Positions 52,790-63,800 are shown, numbered from the stretch's first letter. The stretch is 64,000 bases of DNA from Symsagittifera roscoffensis (GCF_963678635.1 NC_087063.1:13335006-13399005); one strand, 5' to 3'. Program-made: numbers and translations. The notes: a model not told the origin generated them from the letters alone.

Positions 52790-54105
52790 AGGTAATCAGA
52801 AGGTCAAAAGTATCATAGCAACCGAAGTTACAGTCAGGAGTTCCTTCATCAGATATTCCAGTCAAAATCCTTGAAATTTTCTAGATATGGAAGTGATGAT
52901 GATAAAATAAGATGACAAGTGCTGATGTCCTTACAATTGAAATCGATACGGGTTACGTTTCTTCAATAAGAACACGCAACTCGACACGAGAAAATATAAT
53001 AAACAAGTCTTTCTAAAAAAAAATTTCGTCAAAAGTTATTTTGTCTTTTATTGTTCCGACTACGCAAGCGGCGTTCGCAATCTGTATTGCCAGGGAGATT
53101 CTGTGCTGAAAAAAGCTGCCTGCTGTGGGTTCGTTTCTCAGTACATTTGCTTAGGTTCTTACAAAGCTTGCTCAAAAAAATTTCTGTGCTGGGGCAGGCC
53201 GCGCCCTGAATCTCAAAAGCTATCGGTTGTAAAATATACGCAGTATCTACTAGATCTTTATACTTGTCAAATTTTCACTCTTCCGCCTCAGCGGCAGCCG
53301 TACCAGGGTAACAAACAGACCCGGTATTAATACTACAAGGAGCTGAGGAGCCTACTACAGTTACATCCCACAAGAGCTGCTTACCAACAGCCCATGGAAC
53401 GAGCATCAAACCGTCTGGTCGCTTCTGATTAGTCCTGTAGAGGTGTCGTGGTTCTAAAACAGACGGAATGTGAGTAGAAGATAAACTCTGATTTATAAAG
53501 GCATTCAGGTTTGAATGCCTAGAGAATCTCCCTGCACTTTTGAGTCGAAAAAGACCATGCCAACCATCTTCGGTTACGTCTTGTCCGCACGCGCATTTAT
53601 GCCGTTCGCATATTTTTCAGCCTAATCGAAGTCCTATCGCAATTCTGAGTTTTTGGTTCGACAGTTTTATTCTTAAATTTTTGCACGGGATAACGTTCAA
53701 CCATTGGTCGTAAAATGAAGTCTGCAATTTCGCTGTCAAAAACTGGCGCTGTCCAGTTTTTGGATTTCATTTTCTGGAGCAATTTCAAGTGTTCCAAGGT
53801 CAAAACACCGTTTAAGCGCATCGTCACCAAAGATTCCGCTCAAGGCATTTTTTGCTCCTACTGCTGAGGCTAAGAAAGCGGATGAAGCGAGTAGACATGC
53901 GGAAAAAACGCCCAAGCCACCTTTGGCTGCCGGGAGGACTGCTTGTAAAAACTGGTTATCGTCCATTTTCACATTAGTGACCTTGCATAACGAGTTTCTT
54001 AGTATTTTTACATTAGTGACCTTGCATAACGAGTTTCTTAGTATTTTCACATTAGTGACCTTGCATAACGATTTTCTTACTAGATGTTTCGACATCGTTC
54101 TTTTT
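52790..54105 (-). mobile_element. RLE-type non-LTR element, copy 4: C-terminal domain plus 3'UTR, inserted in an L1-like ORF1
   Basis: Minus strand. RT-downstream region with PAAKGGLGVFSACLLASSAF (~53870-53930). A cysteine/histidine cluster follows (CACGQDVTEDGWHGL, SAGRFSRHS, ~53510-53600), then KRPDGLMLVPW, LLWDVTVVGSSAP and AAEAEE with KFDKYKDLVDTAY (~53210-53440). The RPD...D...(E)xxK order fits the PD-(D/E)XK restriction-like endonuclease of R2-type LINEs. The 3'UTR-like block of copies 1-3 follows in inverse orientation (53060-52795). Flanking L1-like sequence matches the uninterrupted copy at ~45340, showing a nested insertion. Frames are broken. Confidence 0.8.
53965..54090 (-). repeat. 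39-bp minisatellite (about three units), in frame
   Basis: Three units of 39 bp (plus strand: ACATTAGTGACCTTGCATAA then CGAGTTTCTTAGTATTTTC). On the minus strand each encodes the 13-residue unit SLCKVTNVKILRN, at the left edge of the RLE fragment. Confidence 0.9.
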
Positions 54106-54109
54106 CTCT

Positions 54110-54500
54110 CTTAATTGGAATTTGCTTGAGTATTTCAGAAGCGCAAGTTTTATAGGTGTTTTCCTTTTTGTGAATAGTACCCAAATCTTTTTTTGTGAAT
54201 GGCGTATTTAATTTGAATTGCCTGAACATTCTTAACTTCGTCTCTTTGTGACAGATTAGATTGCCTATGGGTGCTGATTTGAAATAGACTTTTCGGTTCG
54301 CTGAGGATTTGAGTAAATCAGATTATCATGTTCTATTGGGATTTGTGAGTCACGAAACTGTTCATTTGACATTGTTTTTTTTTGAAGGCGAAGAGTCCAG
54401 ATCGTTGAGCTTCATCTTTTTCAATTTTACGTCTGTTGAAAATCGCTTTGTTCCTATTTGGTTTAATAGTTTCAATTTGATTTCCTGAGTTTTCTACAAA
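54110..54500 (-). pseudogene. Remainder of the interrupted L1-like ORF1 copy
   Basis: TTAATTGGAATTTGCTTGAG followed by TATTTCAGAAGCGCAA and the next ~350 bases align with 45375-45720. The matching left half is at 52560-52785, and the RLE element sits between. Confidence 0.7.
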
Positions 54501-54519
54501 ATTCTTCATCAAACGAGAA

Positions 54520-55450
54520 ACATCAGAAATTTTTTTTTTGAAAATGTAAATTAAATTTTTTTAGGTGAGAGTTTCATAAGCAAAATGTTAACCAAATAAC
54601 ACTATATTTATTGATAAAACTCACCGAGTTAGTAACCTAATTCTTGACAAAAGAATCACCTTGTAAAATGTTAAAAGCTCGTCTAGATAGTTTGTGAACT
54701 GTTTCTGAACATTTTTTGTTCAAACGGATACTGGGTGTCCTGGCCGGCAAACTGTTTTTTTTTCATTCTGCGACCTGTGCTGAAAATACATTTTTTAATA
54801 CCGGATACAGAGTTTTTTTTCTGAGACTTCTAAATTACGATTACTTAGTTTAGTGTTTCATAATCATCATGTACATCAAATATATCATATTTATCAAACA
54901 AACAATGTCTTTTTTTTCAAATTTTCAAATAACTTTTTTTAGCTGAGAATTTCATAGTCAATATGTGCATCAAATAACATCAACTTTATCAAAAATAACT
55001 CATCGAGTTAGTAACCTAATTGTTGACACAAGAAACAGCTTGTAATGTCGAGAGTTTCATAATCAATATGTACATCAATTCCCATCATACTTATCGAAAA
55101 CAACTCATCGAGTTAATAACCTAAGTTTTGACACAAGCAACACCCTCTAATTTGTTAAGAGCTCGTCTAGATAGTTTCTGAACTGTTTCTGAACATTTTT
55201 TATTTCAAACGGATACTGGGTGTCCTGATCGGCAAACTGTTTTTTGTTCTTTCTGTGACTTGTGCATAAAATAAATTTTTTTAGTACCGGATACAGAGTA
55301 TCCTGGTACGCTTGAAATATCTACCTTGTACTTATTAGCAGTTTTTGCTCAATTGACATTGCTTTTACCGTATACCAGGTATCCTGATTTGTTGCTGAAG
55401 TCTAATATATTTTTGGTAGTTTTTATCAGAAGGAGAAATTTGTTTTTCGT
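54520..55450 (-). repeat. Internally repeated 3' region of the L1/Tx1-like LINE
   Basis: Contains three to four degenerate copies of a block with GAGTTTCATAATCAATATGT, ACATCAAAT, ACTCATCGAGTTAGTAACCT and, further on, CAAACGGATACTGGGTGTCC and AGTACCGGATACAGAG. A related copy is at 60005-60350, beyond the other end of the LINE. Confidence 0.8.
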
Positions 55451-55891
55451 ATCTTCCATACTTCCCATGACACAAATGTTTGCAAGTTGATTTTCCATGA
55501 CGTCGATGATTTTGAATATGCACCACGAATAACCGCAACAACATACTTAAGCTTTGCAATGTTGGTTGATACAAAAACGTCACGCCAATTGTTAATCTGT
55601 GATATATTTCTTGAATGTTGTAGCGAGGGACAACTGAAAATTAGGTGTTCGAATGTTTTGCATTCTAAATTACAATAGAAACAATCAGGGGCATTCTCAA
55701 GAAATAAAAACCACTGCTTTTCTCGATCTTTAAAAACAGCGTACGCAAATTTATACAGAACGTATAATTGAGTTTTTCCAAATTTTGCCTATAAACTTAA
55801 TCAATTCTTCTTCTGAACAGAGACAACGGTTTGCAGCAAAACATGAGCGGAAAATTGCAGCTTATTGAAAACTACAATTTTGTAAGCAGAA

Positions 55892-57290
55892 TTAGTAAAC
55901 ATCTCGCAATTTTGTCTGCATTGTTATAATTAAACGGCTATTTGTAAGCTTTGAAATTATTGCAAAATCACTCAAACTTATATCAAAAGAGATGTTTGTA
56001 TTTCTCAACAAATTTTTGATTTCCTTCGGGAAAATAAATTCTGTTGGTAAAAAACTGTTTTGATCTGACATATCGGAAACAAAAAAATTGATAATTATCA
56101 GACTGAAAAATTTGAGTTGTAGGCATGGTAAGCCTACCCCACTGTCTAAAATTGGGTGATATAAAACTTCTTTCCTTATGTCGAATCTTCTTAATTTTTT
56201 CAATTCTGCATTTAATAATTTTTGGCATTTACTAACAGTATCCAAGTTAAATGTAGTATGACGAACCAAATGAAAAAAATCAGGGAGAACATAAACTGAC
56301 AGTTTTAATGACTTGGCCCTCAAATATTTACTTAGTGAAAATAACCCTCGATGTTTTTGAATTTGAGAACTCAACAATAGTTCAATATTTTCAACTTTTT
56401 GGGAAGTGTAAAACAAGACACCAAGTATTTTTGTTTCCTTGACTGTTTTATATGGTGATAAATCAGGTATGGAAAGCACTTCACTTTTACTTATGTTAAT
56501 CATCATTTGAGTTTGTTGCAAAATGTATCGATTAAGCAAAACAACCTGTCAATACATCGGAATATGATAAAGCAAGTTATGTCGTCTGCATATGAAACTT
56601 GTTTGGGGCACAATAAATCGAAACCTTCATTTGATTCTGTAGATTCAATTGCTTGAAAAAGGGGTTCGATAAAAAATATGAATAAAAATGCAGAAAGAGG
56701 GAAATCTTGTCTCACACCGCGATGAATTTTGAAGCTGGCTGATAAAAACCATTTATCTCATTTACTGCTTTCGAGTCTAAATACAAAGTTTCAATAGCTC
56801 TAACGGAAAACTCATCGAGGTTTAACCCTTCCAAAATTTTGATGAGAAGTGAGATGTCAACTTCGTCGAATGCTTTAGAAAATTCTAATTTTACAGCACA
56901 TGAACCTCGGTTAGCCAATCATTCAGGAGCAATTGTTTTTTTTTTTCAATTTTTGTGTTGCTGTGTGCATGTGTCTTCCAGGCAAATACGCGTGCTGATG
57001 ATTTTAAAAATTTGCAAAGATCTTTTTTCATTCTATTACAGAGTACATGGGCAAAAATTTTCGGGTCAGTATTCATGAGACTGATGGGGCGAAAATCTTG
57101 TACTGCTATGGCTTTTTCAGATTTCGGGAGCAGTTTGATTATTGCTAAATAAAAACTGTTTGGAAGTTTTCCACCATGAACATAATGTTTGAAAACTTTA
57201 GCAAAAATTGAACAAAATTCATCCGTGAAAGTCTTATAGGGCCGAGATGTAAGGCCATCTGGTCCAGGCGAGCTTTTCAATTTCATTTTG
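55892..57290 (-). pseudogene. L1/Tx1-like LINE reverse transcriptase (best copy)
   Basis: Minus strand, in order: KLKSSPGPDGLTSRPYKTF and LPNSF (from 57286), PKSEKAIAVQDFRPISLMN, DPKIFAHVLCNRMKKDL; motif A LEFSKAFDEVDISLLIKIL (~56840-56890); HRGVRQDFPLSAFLFIFF with EPL (~56650-56720); catalytic YADDIT (~56570-56590); then INISKSEVLS, KILGVLF and the long C-terminal region in a 215-codon frame (56539-55892). These are the hallmarks of L1-clade RT (known). At least three frame breaks make it inactive, but it is the least decayed LINE here. Confidence 0.92.
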
Positions 57291-57890
57291 TTATAGCTAA
57301 GTAAATTTCATCTTCTGTAAGGTAATTATAGCAATCATTCTCATTATTTTGAGTTTATTTTTTGATGAAAACATCATTAGTAGTTGATCGGAGTCTGTTG
57401 TAAAACTATTCGAAAAATATTTGAAAAATACTTTCGAAATTGATTAAGAAACTCCTCATCCGTACGATAAACGTTCTGATCCACTTGAATTCGCTTGATT
57501 GAGTTAATTGGCTTCTTTTAGGTCCATTGACTACAAAAACTGGGCACACCCTCAAAAGTATAGCTGAGAGTTTTCTGAATATTTTGAAAATCTGAAATAT
57601 TTTTTTTCCTTGGAAACTTTTTGAAGATGCTCCAGCACCAAATGATATTTTTCATTCAAATTCGGGTTCGAACCTCTTTCGCTGTGAATGCAATCTCTGA
57701 GAACATTTTCGTGTTACTTCAAAATATTAAGTTTTTTCTGATCTACACGCTTTTTTTCTCTTGAATAATTTTCAGAACGTCACGAAAATTATGCTTAAAA
57801 ATTTCGAAACTACTTGATGATTCATTTTCAAAAATACTTTTAGATCTTCACGAATTAAGCTGGCGTTGTTTTTCAATATTTCTTCATTTA
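57291..57890 (-). other. Endonuclease-RT linker of the L1-like LINE
   Basis: Stop-ridden minus-strand frames. The region aligns by landmarks with 44100-44550, 48100-48540 and 50540-51000. No separate gene. Confidence 0.55.
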
Positions 57891-58670
57891 ATTTCCAGTA
57901 ACTAGGACCGCACTGATACAAATTAGATGGCTTAACAAAAACGTGTTAGAGCAAATGATCAGAAATTGATATTTGAGTGCTTTGCATAGAGTCATACTCT
58001 GTTTCGAAATTCATAAAAACATAATCTATACGCGCAAAAGTTTTATGTTGTTTGTCATAATGTGTATAATCATAAAAATCATTGAGTGCGAAATCAACAA
58101 AACCAAATCAATCAAGAATTTGTTCTTTGAGTAGGGTAAATCTTTTGATACGTGCATCATTTAACTTACTTATTGAAGAACTGTTATTTTTGTCATAACT
58201 CAGTGCATTAAAATCACCCACCATGATATTTTTCGATTTATTTGGAAAAAAATCTGATGCTTAATTTCAGGGAATTCAAAAATGATTGGAAGGAATTTGG
58301 GTTCGGATAAACGTTGATAGCAAACCAATCATGTTTGACAAATTTTAACAATTGAAAACCTGTACTTGAAGCAATTCTTTTTGCAGGACTCAAGTTTGAT
58401 GACCATAACGTTCAAAAACCACCAGAATATTCGATCCTGGTATGAAAATAAATAAAACATTATATCTATCCAGTAAACTCAGATGTATATTTCTAAGATT
58501 TGATTTTTTTGCTTCCTGAATGCACAAAATGAAACTGGGCGATTTTTTGATTCTTGGCATTTTTTGATGAGTGAGTGTAATTTAGCTGGATTTCCTATGC
58601 TAAAAATGTTAACGGAGAAAATATCTGGTTTTTCGCACATAGAAATTTTGCTAAAACTTGCCTCCAACCA
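57890..58670 (-). pseudogene. L1-like LINE APE-type endonuclease remnant
   Basis: Minus strand. N-terminal strand DIFSVNIFSIGNPAKLHSLI (58667-58570). NIMVGDFNALSYDKNN (~58190-58230), with the GDFNA motif. ARIDYVF (~58030-58060) and ISDHL (~57955-57975), the conserved Asp-Tyr and Ser-Asp-His sites of APE nucleases. Frames are interrupted. Confidence 0.85.
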
Positions 58671-58679
58671 AAACTTCTC

Positions 58680-59885
58680 CGTAATTTTTAGATTTCATTT
58701 TAGGCCCTTTCTTCCGTGTTAAAACTGACCAAATTTCACGCTCTCTTTTTTGTAAACATTCTTCTGTCAGAGGAACATTTTCGTTTCTTAGTTTCGATAT
58801 TTAAATTGTCTTCTTTTTCTTTTGCTGAGTAAGAATGAAAATCTACGACCTGATTGTTGAGAACCTCATTCTTTGGTTTTTCTTCGCTTGGAGTTGTGCT
58901 GCACTGTTTGTTTTAGATTCATTAACCAAAAATCTAGATGGTGGTGTTTCGACATTCTTTCCTTCGACGTTTTCGCTACCATTACAGAATTTATCGCTTG
59001 TTGTTTCGTCGTCGTTTTTCTAGTCGCTGGCAGTATTGGAGCTTGGTGATTGTGGCAATGGATTATTTTGATTATTGGTTTTTTGGTTTCCTATGTTGCA
59101 CCAGTCATCTGATGACCTTTTTCCTGGAGTCCAGACATCTTGCATTTTTGAAATCCATGTAGTGAAGGTATGTGAAACGAGATTTCTACACCTTCCCACA
59201 TTTTAAAGCCATCCATTCTCGATTCTTAAGACCAGTACGTCAGCTTTTTCTCTTGTTCTTCCTTTTGTATTTCAAATTCTAAAATTGCTCTTCCTGTGTA
59301 AACATACTGACCCGGTTCAGTTACGATACAGGTCTCACGTTGGAATATGGGGCTATGAATTTTGTCCTCTGGCAATTGGAGAATTATTTTCGCTTCGATA
59401 TCGTTGCATACATAAGGCAAATTCGACTATTTGATTTTGGCTAGCTTAGGATAAATGCTCTTGGGTTTGTGAGACCTTGGAAAGCATCCCATGGGAAATA
59501 CCGTCCCGTTAAGTAGATTGATACCTTCGCTTTCGAAGCTAGTTATGAATTGCTCTGCTTCGGGGGGAGCAATAACTGTCAGTGTATGAAGTTTGCGGTG
59601 ATCTTTTGTCACAGTTATTGTTTTTACGATTGTCATCTTCTGTTGCATTGTTGTGGGGAATTGTTTCAGTATATCGGAAGCACAACTTCGATATGCCTGC
59701 GCCAGATCTTTCAGCTGACTTTACAATTTCTCTCCAGAATGGGGGGTATGATTTTGATTATTTGGATTTGTTTTGTTTCTGCCGTCGATTTGTTTGCTGT
59801 TAGCGCATTTCTGAATTTTGTCTCCGTTTCAATCAGCACTTCAAGAGTAATTGGTAGCTTAGATTCCGTCAGTTGTTGTTGACTC
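58680..59885 (-). pseudogene. L1-like LINE ORF1 remnant
   Basis: Minus-strand fragments from 59885 (MSQQQLTESKLPITLEV) through TIVKTITVTKDHRKLHTLTV, SFESEGINLLNGTVFPMGCF and TGRAILEFEIQKEEQEKK. A Cys/His stretch CKMSGLQEKGHQ (~59100-59135) may be a decayed zinc knuckle. Position directly upstream of the endonuclease supports ORF1, a nucleic-acid-binding protein in this family. Confidence 0.65.
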
Positions 59886-60004
59886 ATGATTGGTTTTACT
59901 AGTAGGGGGCAAAAAAAGCCTTCACCCGGAGATATACTTGAAAAAAATTAGACTTTTCTCTTTCAAAATGTAGAAATCAGAAGGCAAAAACATCAACTAT
60001 AATG

Positions 60005-60360
60005 TTTTTTTTTTCAAATTGTAAATTAATTTTTTTAGTTGAGAGTTTCATAATCAATATGTACATCAAATAACATCATATTTGTCGAAAACAACTCATC
60101 GAGTTAGTAACCTTAGTTTCTGAACTGTTTCTGTACATTTTTTGTTCAAACGGATATTGGGTGTCCTGATCGCAAACTGTTTTTATTCTTTCTGTGACTT
60201 GTGCTCAAATTACATTTCTTAGTACCGGATACAGAGTATCCTGATACGCTTGATATATCTACCTTCTACTTCCTAGCAGTTTTTGTTCAATTGACATTTC
60301 CTTGTAGTTTATATCAGATGGAGAAATTTGTATTTCTTATCTTGCTGCAGGTGCATTTTT
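60005..60360 (-). repeat. Second copy of the LINE 3' repeat region
   Basis: Matches 55040-55450 with the same landmarks (AGTTTCATAATCAATATGTA, CATCGAGTTAGTAACC, AGTACCGGATACAGAGTATC). It lies upstream of the LINE's 5' end on the minus strand, so the LINE sits between two direct copies of the 3' region. Confidence 0.8.
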
Positions 60361-61159
60361 TATAACTTTATTTTATTTTTTCATATGCAATTTTATCAAT
60401 TTTCGATTGACCGCATTGAACAAGTATTCATGCAACGTTTTAAAACTTCTAGTTTTTTTTACACTAAAATCCTCTAAGAGTTCTTCATCTCACTTCCTTT
60501 TCTTCTCTAAGAAATGTGCATCAGCTCTATTTAAAATCATCATTGTTCTTTTCTTCAACTAGAAGCCTGTCGAATTGGAATTCAACAAACGTGATACCAT
60601 AGGAATTGGAGTCTAAGTAAAAGTATCTTTCCGTTTGTATTTTTCTTTCGTAGGCAAAGAGCTTAATTCATGATTGAGTTTTTGTTTAAATTGCTTCAGT
60701 TTTTGTTTTAAATCCGTTTTTGTATTGATTTTACTCAGTTTTTGCTTATGATTCAGTTTTTGTTTAAAGACCCCTTACGCCTTTTTTCGTTAACAGCTTT
60801 GAGTTATTTATCATGTCAGTTTTTAAACACTGATTTTTTAATTAAAAAAGTTAATAATAAATTATAACTCTCTTTCTACTATTATTTAGATTCATTTCGT
60901 TATGAGATATGGTACATTTAATCATATGGTCTTTTAAAGGATCAGTTCCCTGATTCAATAATTATTAAATTACTAATTAATTCTCACTGATAATATATTT
61001 TAGTCTGAATCTTGATAAAGAAAAAAATTTGAAATCTGAAAAAAAAAACTTCAAAACTGAAAAACTAAATCACTGAAAGTTTGATTATGACACCAATTCT
61101 CTATATCAGATGATTGTGAGTTCGAGACATTTTAAAATAAAATTCTTTGTTGTTTCAGA
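60361..61159. other. Intergenic sequence before the 61-kb gene
   Basis: AT-rich. 60680-60775 holds four rough copies of a TTCAGTTTTTGTTTAAA word. No gene recognised. TTGTTGTTTCAG ends at 61159, an acceptor 5 nt before an ATG. Confidence 0.45.
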
Positions 61160-61164
61160 TAGGA

Positions 61165-61535
61165 TGCCAGGAAGTAATAAAAGTCCCACAGGATCGAATC
61201 CTGCTACCCCAGGAAAGGGATCCCGACGCACAAGTTCGTTTTAATTTTTAGACTTATATTTGCTGTAAATTGCATTTGTTTCACCTAATCCCTTTTACAG
61301 GCAACACTAAAACACGTCAATCAAGTGGAAAAAGCAAGACTGGAGGGCGTACAATGAGTTTCAGCTCAGCAAAGTCCGCTGCTGAATCTGTTGAAACTCC
61401 TGCAGGCATGTTTGTTTCATTTGTTGATAACTTATGCTTAAGTAGTTTGTGATATTCTTCAAATTTTTTTATTGCTTTCAGTTACCAAATTAAGGAAAGC
61501 CAGAGGAGATGAACTGGAGGACACTGGAGCTGAAA
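61165..61535 (+). CDS. N-terminal exons of an unidentified gene (3' partial)
   Basis: Three small exons joined in frame: 61165-61234, 61301-61405, 61482-61535. They encode ~76 residues starting MPGSNKSPTGSNPATPGKGS and ending TKLRKARGDELEDTGAE. The product is Ser/Thr/Lys/Gly-rich and looks disordered and basic; I recognise no family. Introns are only 66 and 76 bp, unlike the kilobase introns of the other genes. Intron 1 is GT-AG (GTTCGT). Intron 2 fits best as GC-AG (CAG|GCATGT); using the GT 6 nt further gives a frame that stops soon after. Exon 3 ends at a GTTAGT donor; read through, it stops after one more residue at 61540. The rest of the gene would lie right of the window. The start is the first ATG after a strong acceptor. 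Confidence 0.6.
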
Positions 61536-61540
61536 GTTAG

Positions 61541-62015
61541 TTTCTGTAAAAAAATTAGCTGTCGGAATCGGTCTTGCAATGCAGTTGGTGAACTTCAAGG
61601 TCTCTCATAACAGCCTTTCCATAATAGTAAAATAACAGTGTAGGGAGTCTTTGATTATTGGCACCATGCTGTGGGTTGTAATGGGAGAAACTCGAACTCT
61701 CACACCCACTAGCATGTATGCATAAAGTGTTTATCACTTCCGGAAATCATTTTGTGTAACATTCGCCCGGAAAGAAACACTTAAATCTATGACGATTGGC
61801 TAGCGTCAAGATTAAGTTCTACGTGCTTTTCACGTTCTCTGCCAATGCCAATTCGAAATAATTCCTCCATAAGATTGGGTCGACGAAAATGTTACGGTAT
61901 AAGGGCTAGCGACGGAACAACGAAATTCACTAATTGCATGCAAAAGTAGTCAGCTCATGGCTGGGTCTCAGTATCCCTATATCACCAAACACAGGGTTGA
62001 AACATCAATTACTCA
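61541..62015. other. Putative intron or flank, no feature recognised
   Basis: Slightly higher GC than the surroundings. No coding or repeat signature that I can support. Confidence 0.4.
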
Positions 62016-62017
62016 AG

Positions 62018-63200
62018 CGAAGCGAAGTGTATCATTACAAAGACTTTTTTCTAACCTAAGTTGCAAACAAAGTGCTCATTTGGTGTCACTTTGGTATATT
62101 TCAATTTAATCATTTTTAAGACTATTTAGGCATAGGAAATTTAAAAGCATATTTTGCCGCTTTTTTGTTGGCTAGTGTAATGTATGGTACTGTTTTAAAG
62201 AAACAGGCATGATGAAAATGTATGGATTTTGTTGCTTTTTTTTTGCGAAGCGTTGGAAAACATTCGCACTTTTCGCCGAAGTTTCAATTTTTCTCAAAAA
62301 CTTTTCTAACAGTTTTCAAAAACAAGGCACCAATGGAAAAACCGGCTCTTCTTAGTGTCTGCATGTTTTCCTAGTCTCTGTTCAGTGTACCTCACGTGCT
62401 ACAGCCTTCGAATTTTTCAGTAGAGGGATTTTTGAGCTATTTTTTGTGAATTTTCTCATTTTTTCAAATATCAAATTCACAAATCTGAGATGAGGGTTTC
62501 AATCAATAGAACAAATTTCAGAAATCTCCGTTTTTAAGCGGTTATTTCCTAAATTCCGTAGAAACAAGTTATAGCCTCAAACAAGCCCATTTTTTATTCT
62601 AAAAACTTTTTGACTTTTCGCAAAACTACTCAACCAAAACAGAGATTAAGGGTTTAACTTTAGATCAGTTATGCTTATATTTCTTGCGCAAGCGACTATG
62701 CGTTGCGTTTTGAAAAAAAAACTTGCAATGTGCAATTCAAGAATCTATGCCTGTTTTTTGGAATTTTTTTTTTTCAAAAACTAACCTGCTGATTCTGAGA
62801 TTGATCGTTCATTCAAACAAACATTGTGCTTAGATCTCGTTTTCGCAATCGGCCTATTTGTTATATGAAAAAATGATATGGACTTGAAACAATCCTTTTG
62901 AAATTTTTACCATTCTTATTCTTGAAATTTCATCACGTTTCTCGAAAACTACTAGCTAAATCTGATATCAAGAGTTCAATCTGAAAATTCAAATTCGGAG
63001 ACGTCTTCCCCGCATAAAAGGCTATTTCCATGCTTTTGTAAAGAAAAGTTTATAGATTAAGGTAGAGTCAAGTTTTTGAACTTTTGGTCGTTTTTGGAAT
63101 CTGTTTCATTTTTTAACTACCCAGCCAAATTTGAGATAGATCCCCTACTCATAGTGACAAATTTCGAGGGTTTTGCTTAAAGTCCATTTTTTGAAAGTCA
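62018..63200 (+). repeat. Composite repeat: head plus about five ~165-bp satellite-like units
   Basis: Head AAGCGAAGCGAAGTGTATCA then TTACAAAG (~62018), AACCTAAGTTGCAAACAAAG, GTGCTCATTTGGTG. From ~62430 to 63150 come about five units with CTCGAAAACTACTAGC, AAATCTGAGAT and GGGTTTCAATC/AGTTCAATC blocks at ~165-bp spacing (near 62470, 62630, 62790, 62945, 63115). Same family and same left flank as 35.4-36.7 kb. Confidence 0.78.
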
Positions 63201-63224
63201 CGCTTTTCCGTATCCATACAATTT

Positions 63225-63800
63225 ATAATCGCACTTGCAATCAGCTTGCTGTATTTTTACGAACCTTATTTTTTTCTCTTCTAACTCGCAAATAAAATGT
63301 TCATCAAAAGTGTTCAACTATGTAGAAACTGCATAGCATCTGTTCTCTGCTTTAATTGTGGCTTGTGTTTGCTGCATATTAAGCGTCCGTGGCAGAGTGG
63401 TTAGAGTGTGAGACTCTTAATCTCAGGGTCACAGGTTTAGCTGGGCCACTAGTTTATTTCATAGCGACCGTGGCACAGATGCGTTGACATAAGACTACAA
63501 ATCAACAGGTCGGAGATTCAAACCCGGAACATTGAAATACTTTTTTTGTTTTATGGTAGAACTTATGCTTCGCAGCATCTGCATTTTGATAGAAACTGTA
63601 GCTGTTTTATTGGTAGCTAGTGTTAGTGAAAATAAAAGCGTTCGTGGAGCAGATGTGACAACGTGATACTCTTAATCTCACTAAAATTTGTTCCTCAATC
63701 CATTTTTAACCTTTTCTTATTGCCTGGTTTGCCTGTTTAGAGCTTTTTTTGAATTTTCCTCGCTTGTGTTTGCGAAGCGCAGCTTTACCTGCGTTTTAAT
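63225..63800 (+). repeat. Composite SINE-like element with three tRNA-like blocks, one clearly tRNA-Lys(CTT)-derived
   Basis: Head CTTGCTGTATTTTTACGAAC (~63246), CTCGCAAATAAAATGTTCAT, CATCTGTTCTCTGCTTTAAT. Block 1 at 63384-63455: GCGTCCGTGGCAGAGTGGTT (A-box side) and an anticodon arm TGAGACTCTTAATCTCA with a 5-bp stem, 7-nt loop and anticodon CTT, as in animal tRNA-Lys; the T-arm is decayed. Block 2 at 63467-63535: CGACCGTGGCACAG, with GGAGATTCAAACCCGG. Block 3 at 63634-63685: GTGATACTCTTAATCTCAC, a second Lys-CTT-like arm. Tail GCGAAGCGCAGCTTTACC at ~63772. Not a functional tRNA gene. Confidence 0.8.

Larger units (their letters stand above)
45800..52790 (-). pseudogene. Second array of decayed L1/Tx1-like LINE sequence (minus strand)
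   Basis: Fragments on the minus strand include RT entry EKAPRPDVLLFDFYRKL (~47960-48010 and again ~50430), the RT C-terminal stretch CEKTQLQINLSKRETLS (~49680-49725), which aligns with LQQTQMMINISKSEVLS of the 56-kb element, and an ORF1-like stretch near 52000 (SLAQTLFDVQN). No intact frame. Confidence 0.7.

Noticed and set aside
53923-54114. 63-codon plus-strand frame with a repeated FTLVTLHNEFLSI unit
   Set aside because: Antisense reading of the 39-bp minisatellite; the minus frame fits the retroelement domain.
54520-60360. LTR-type retrotransposon around the 55-60 kb reverse transcriptase
   Set aside because: The flanking direct repeats could suggest LTRs, but the RT and APE-type endonuclease motifs are L1-like, and the repeats lack TG...CA ends and contain internal reiterations.
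63384-63455. Functional tRNA-Lys gene
   Set aside because: The anticodon arm is good, but the T-arm and acceptor stem do not pair and the block is embedded in a repeated element, so it is a SINE-type derivative.
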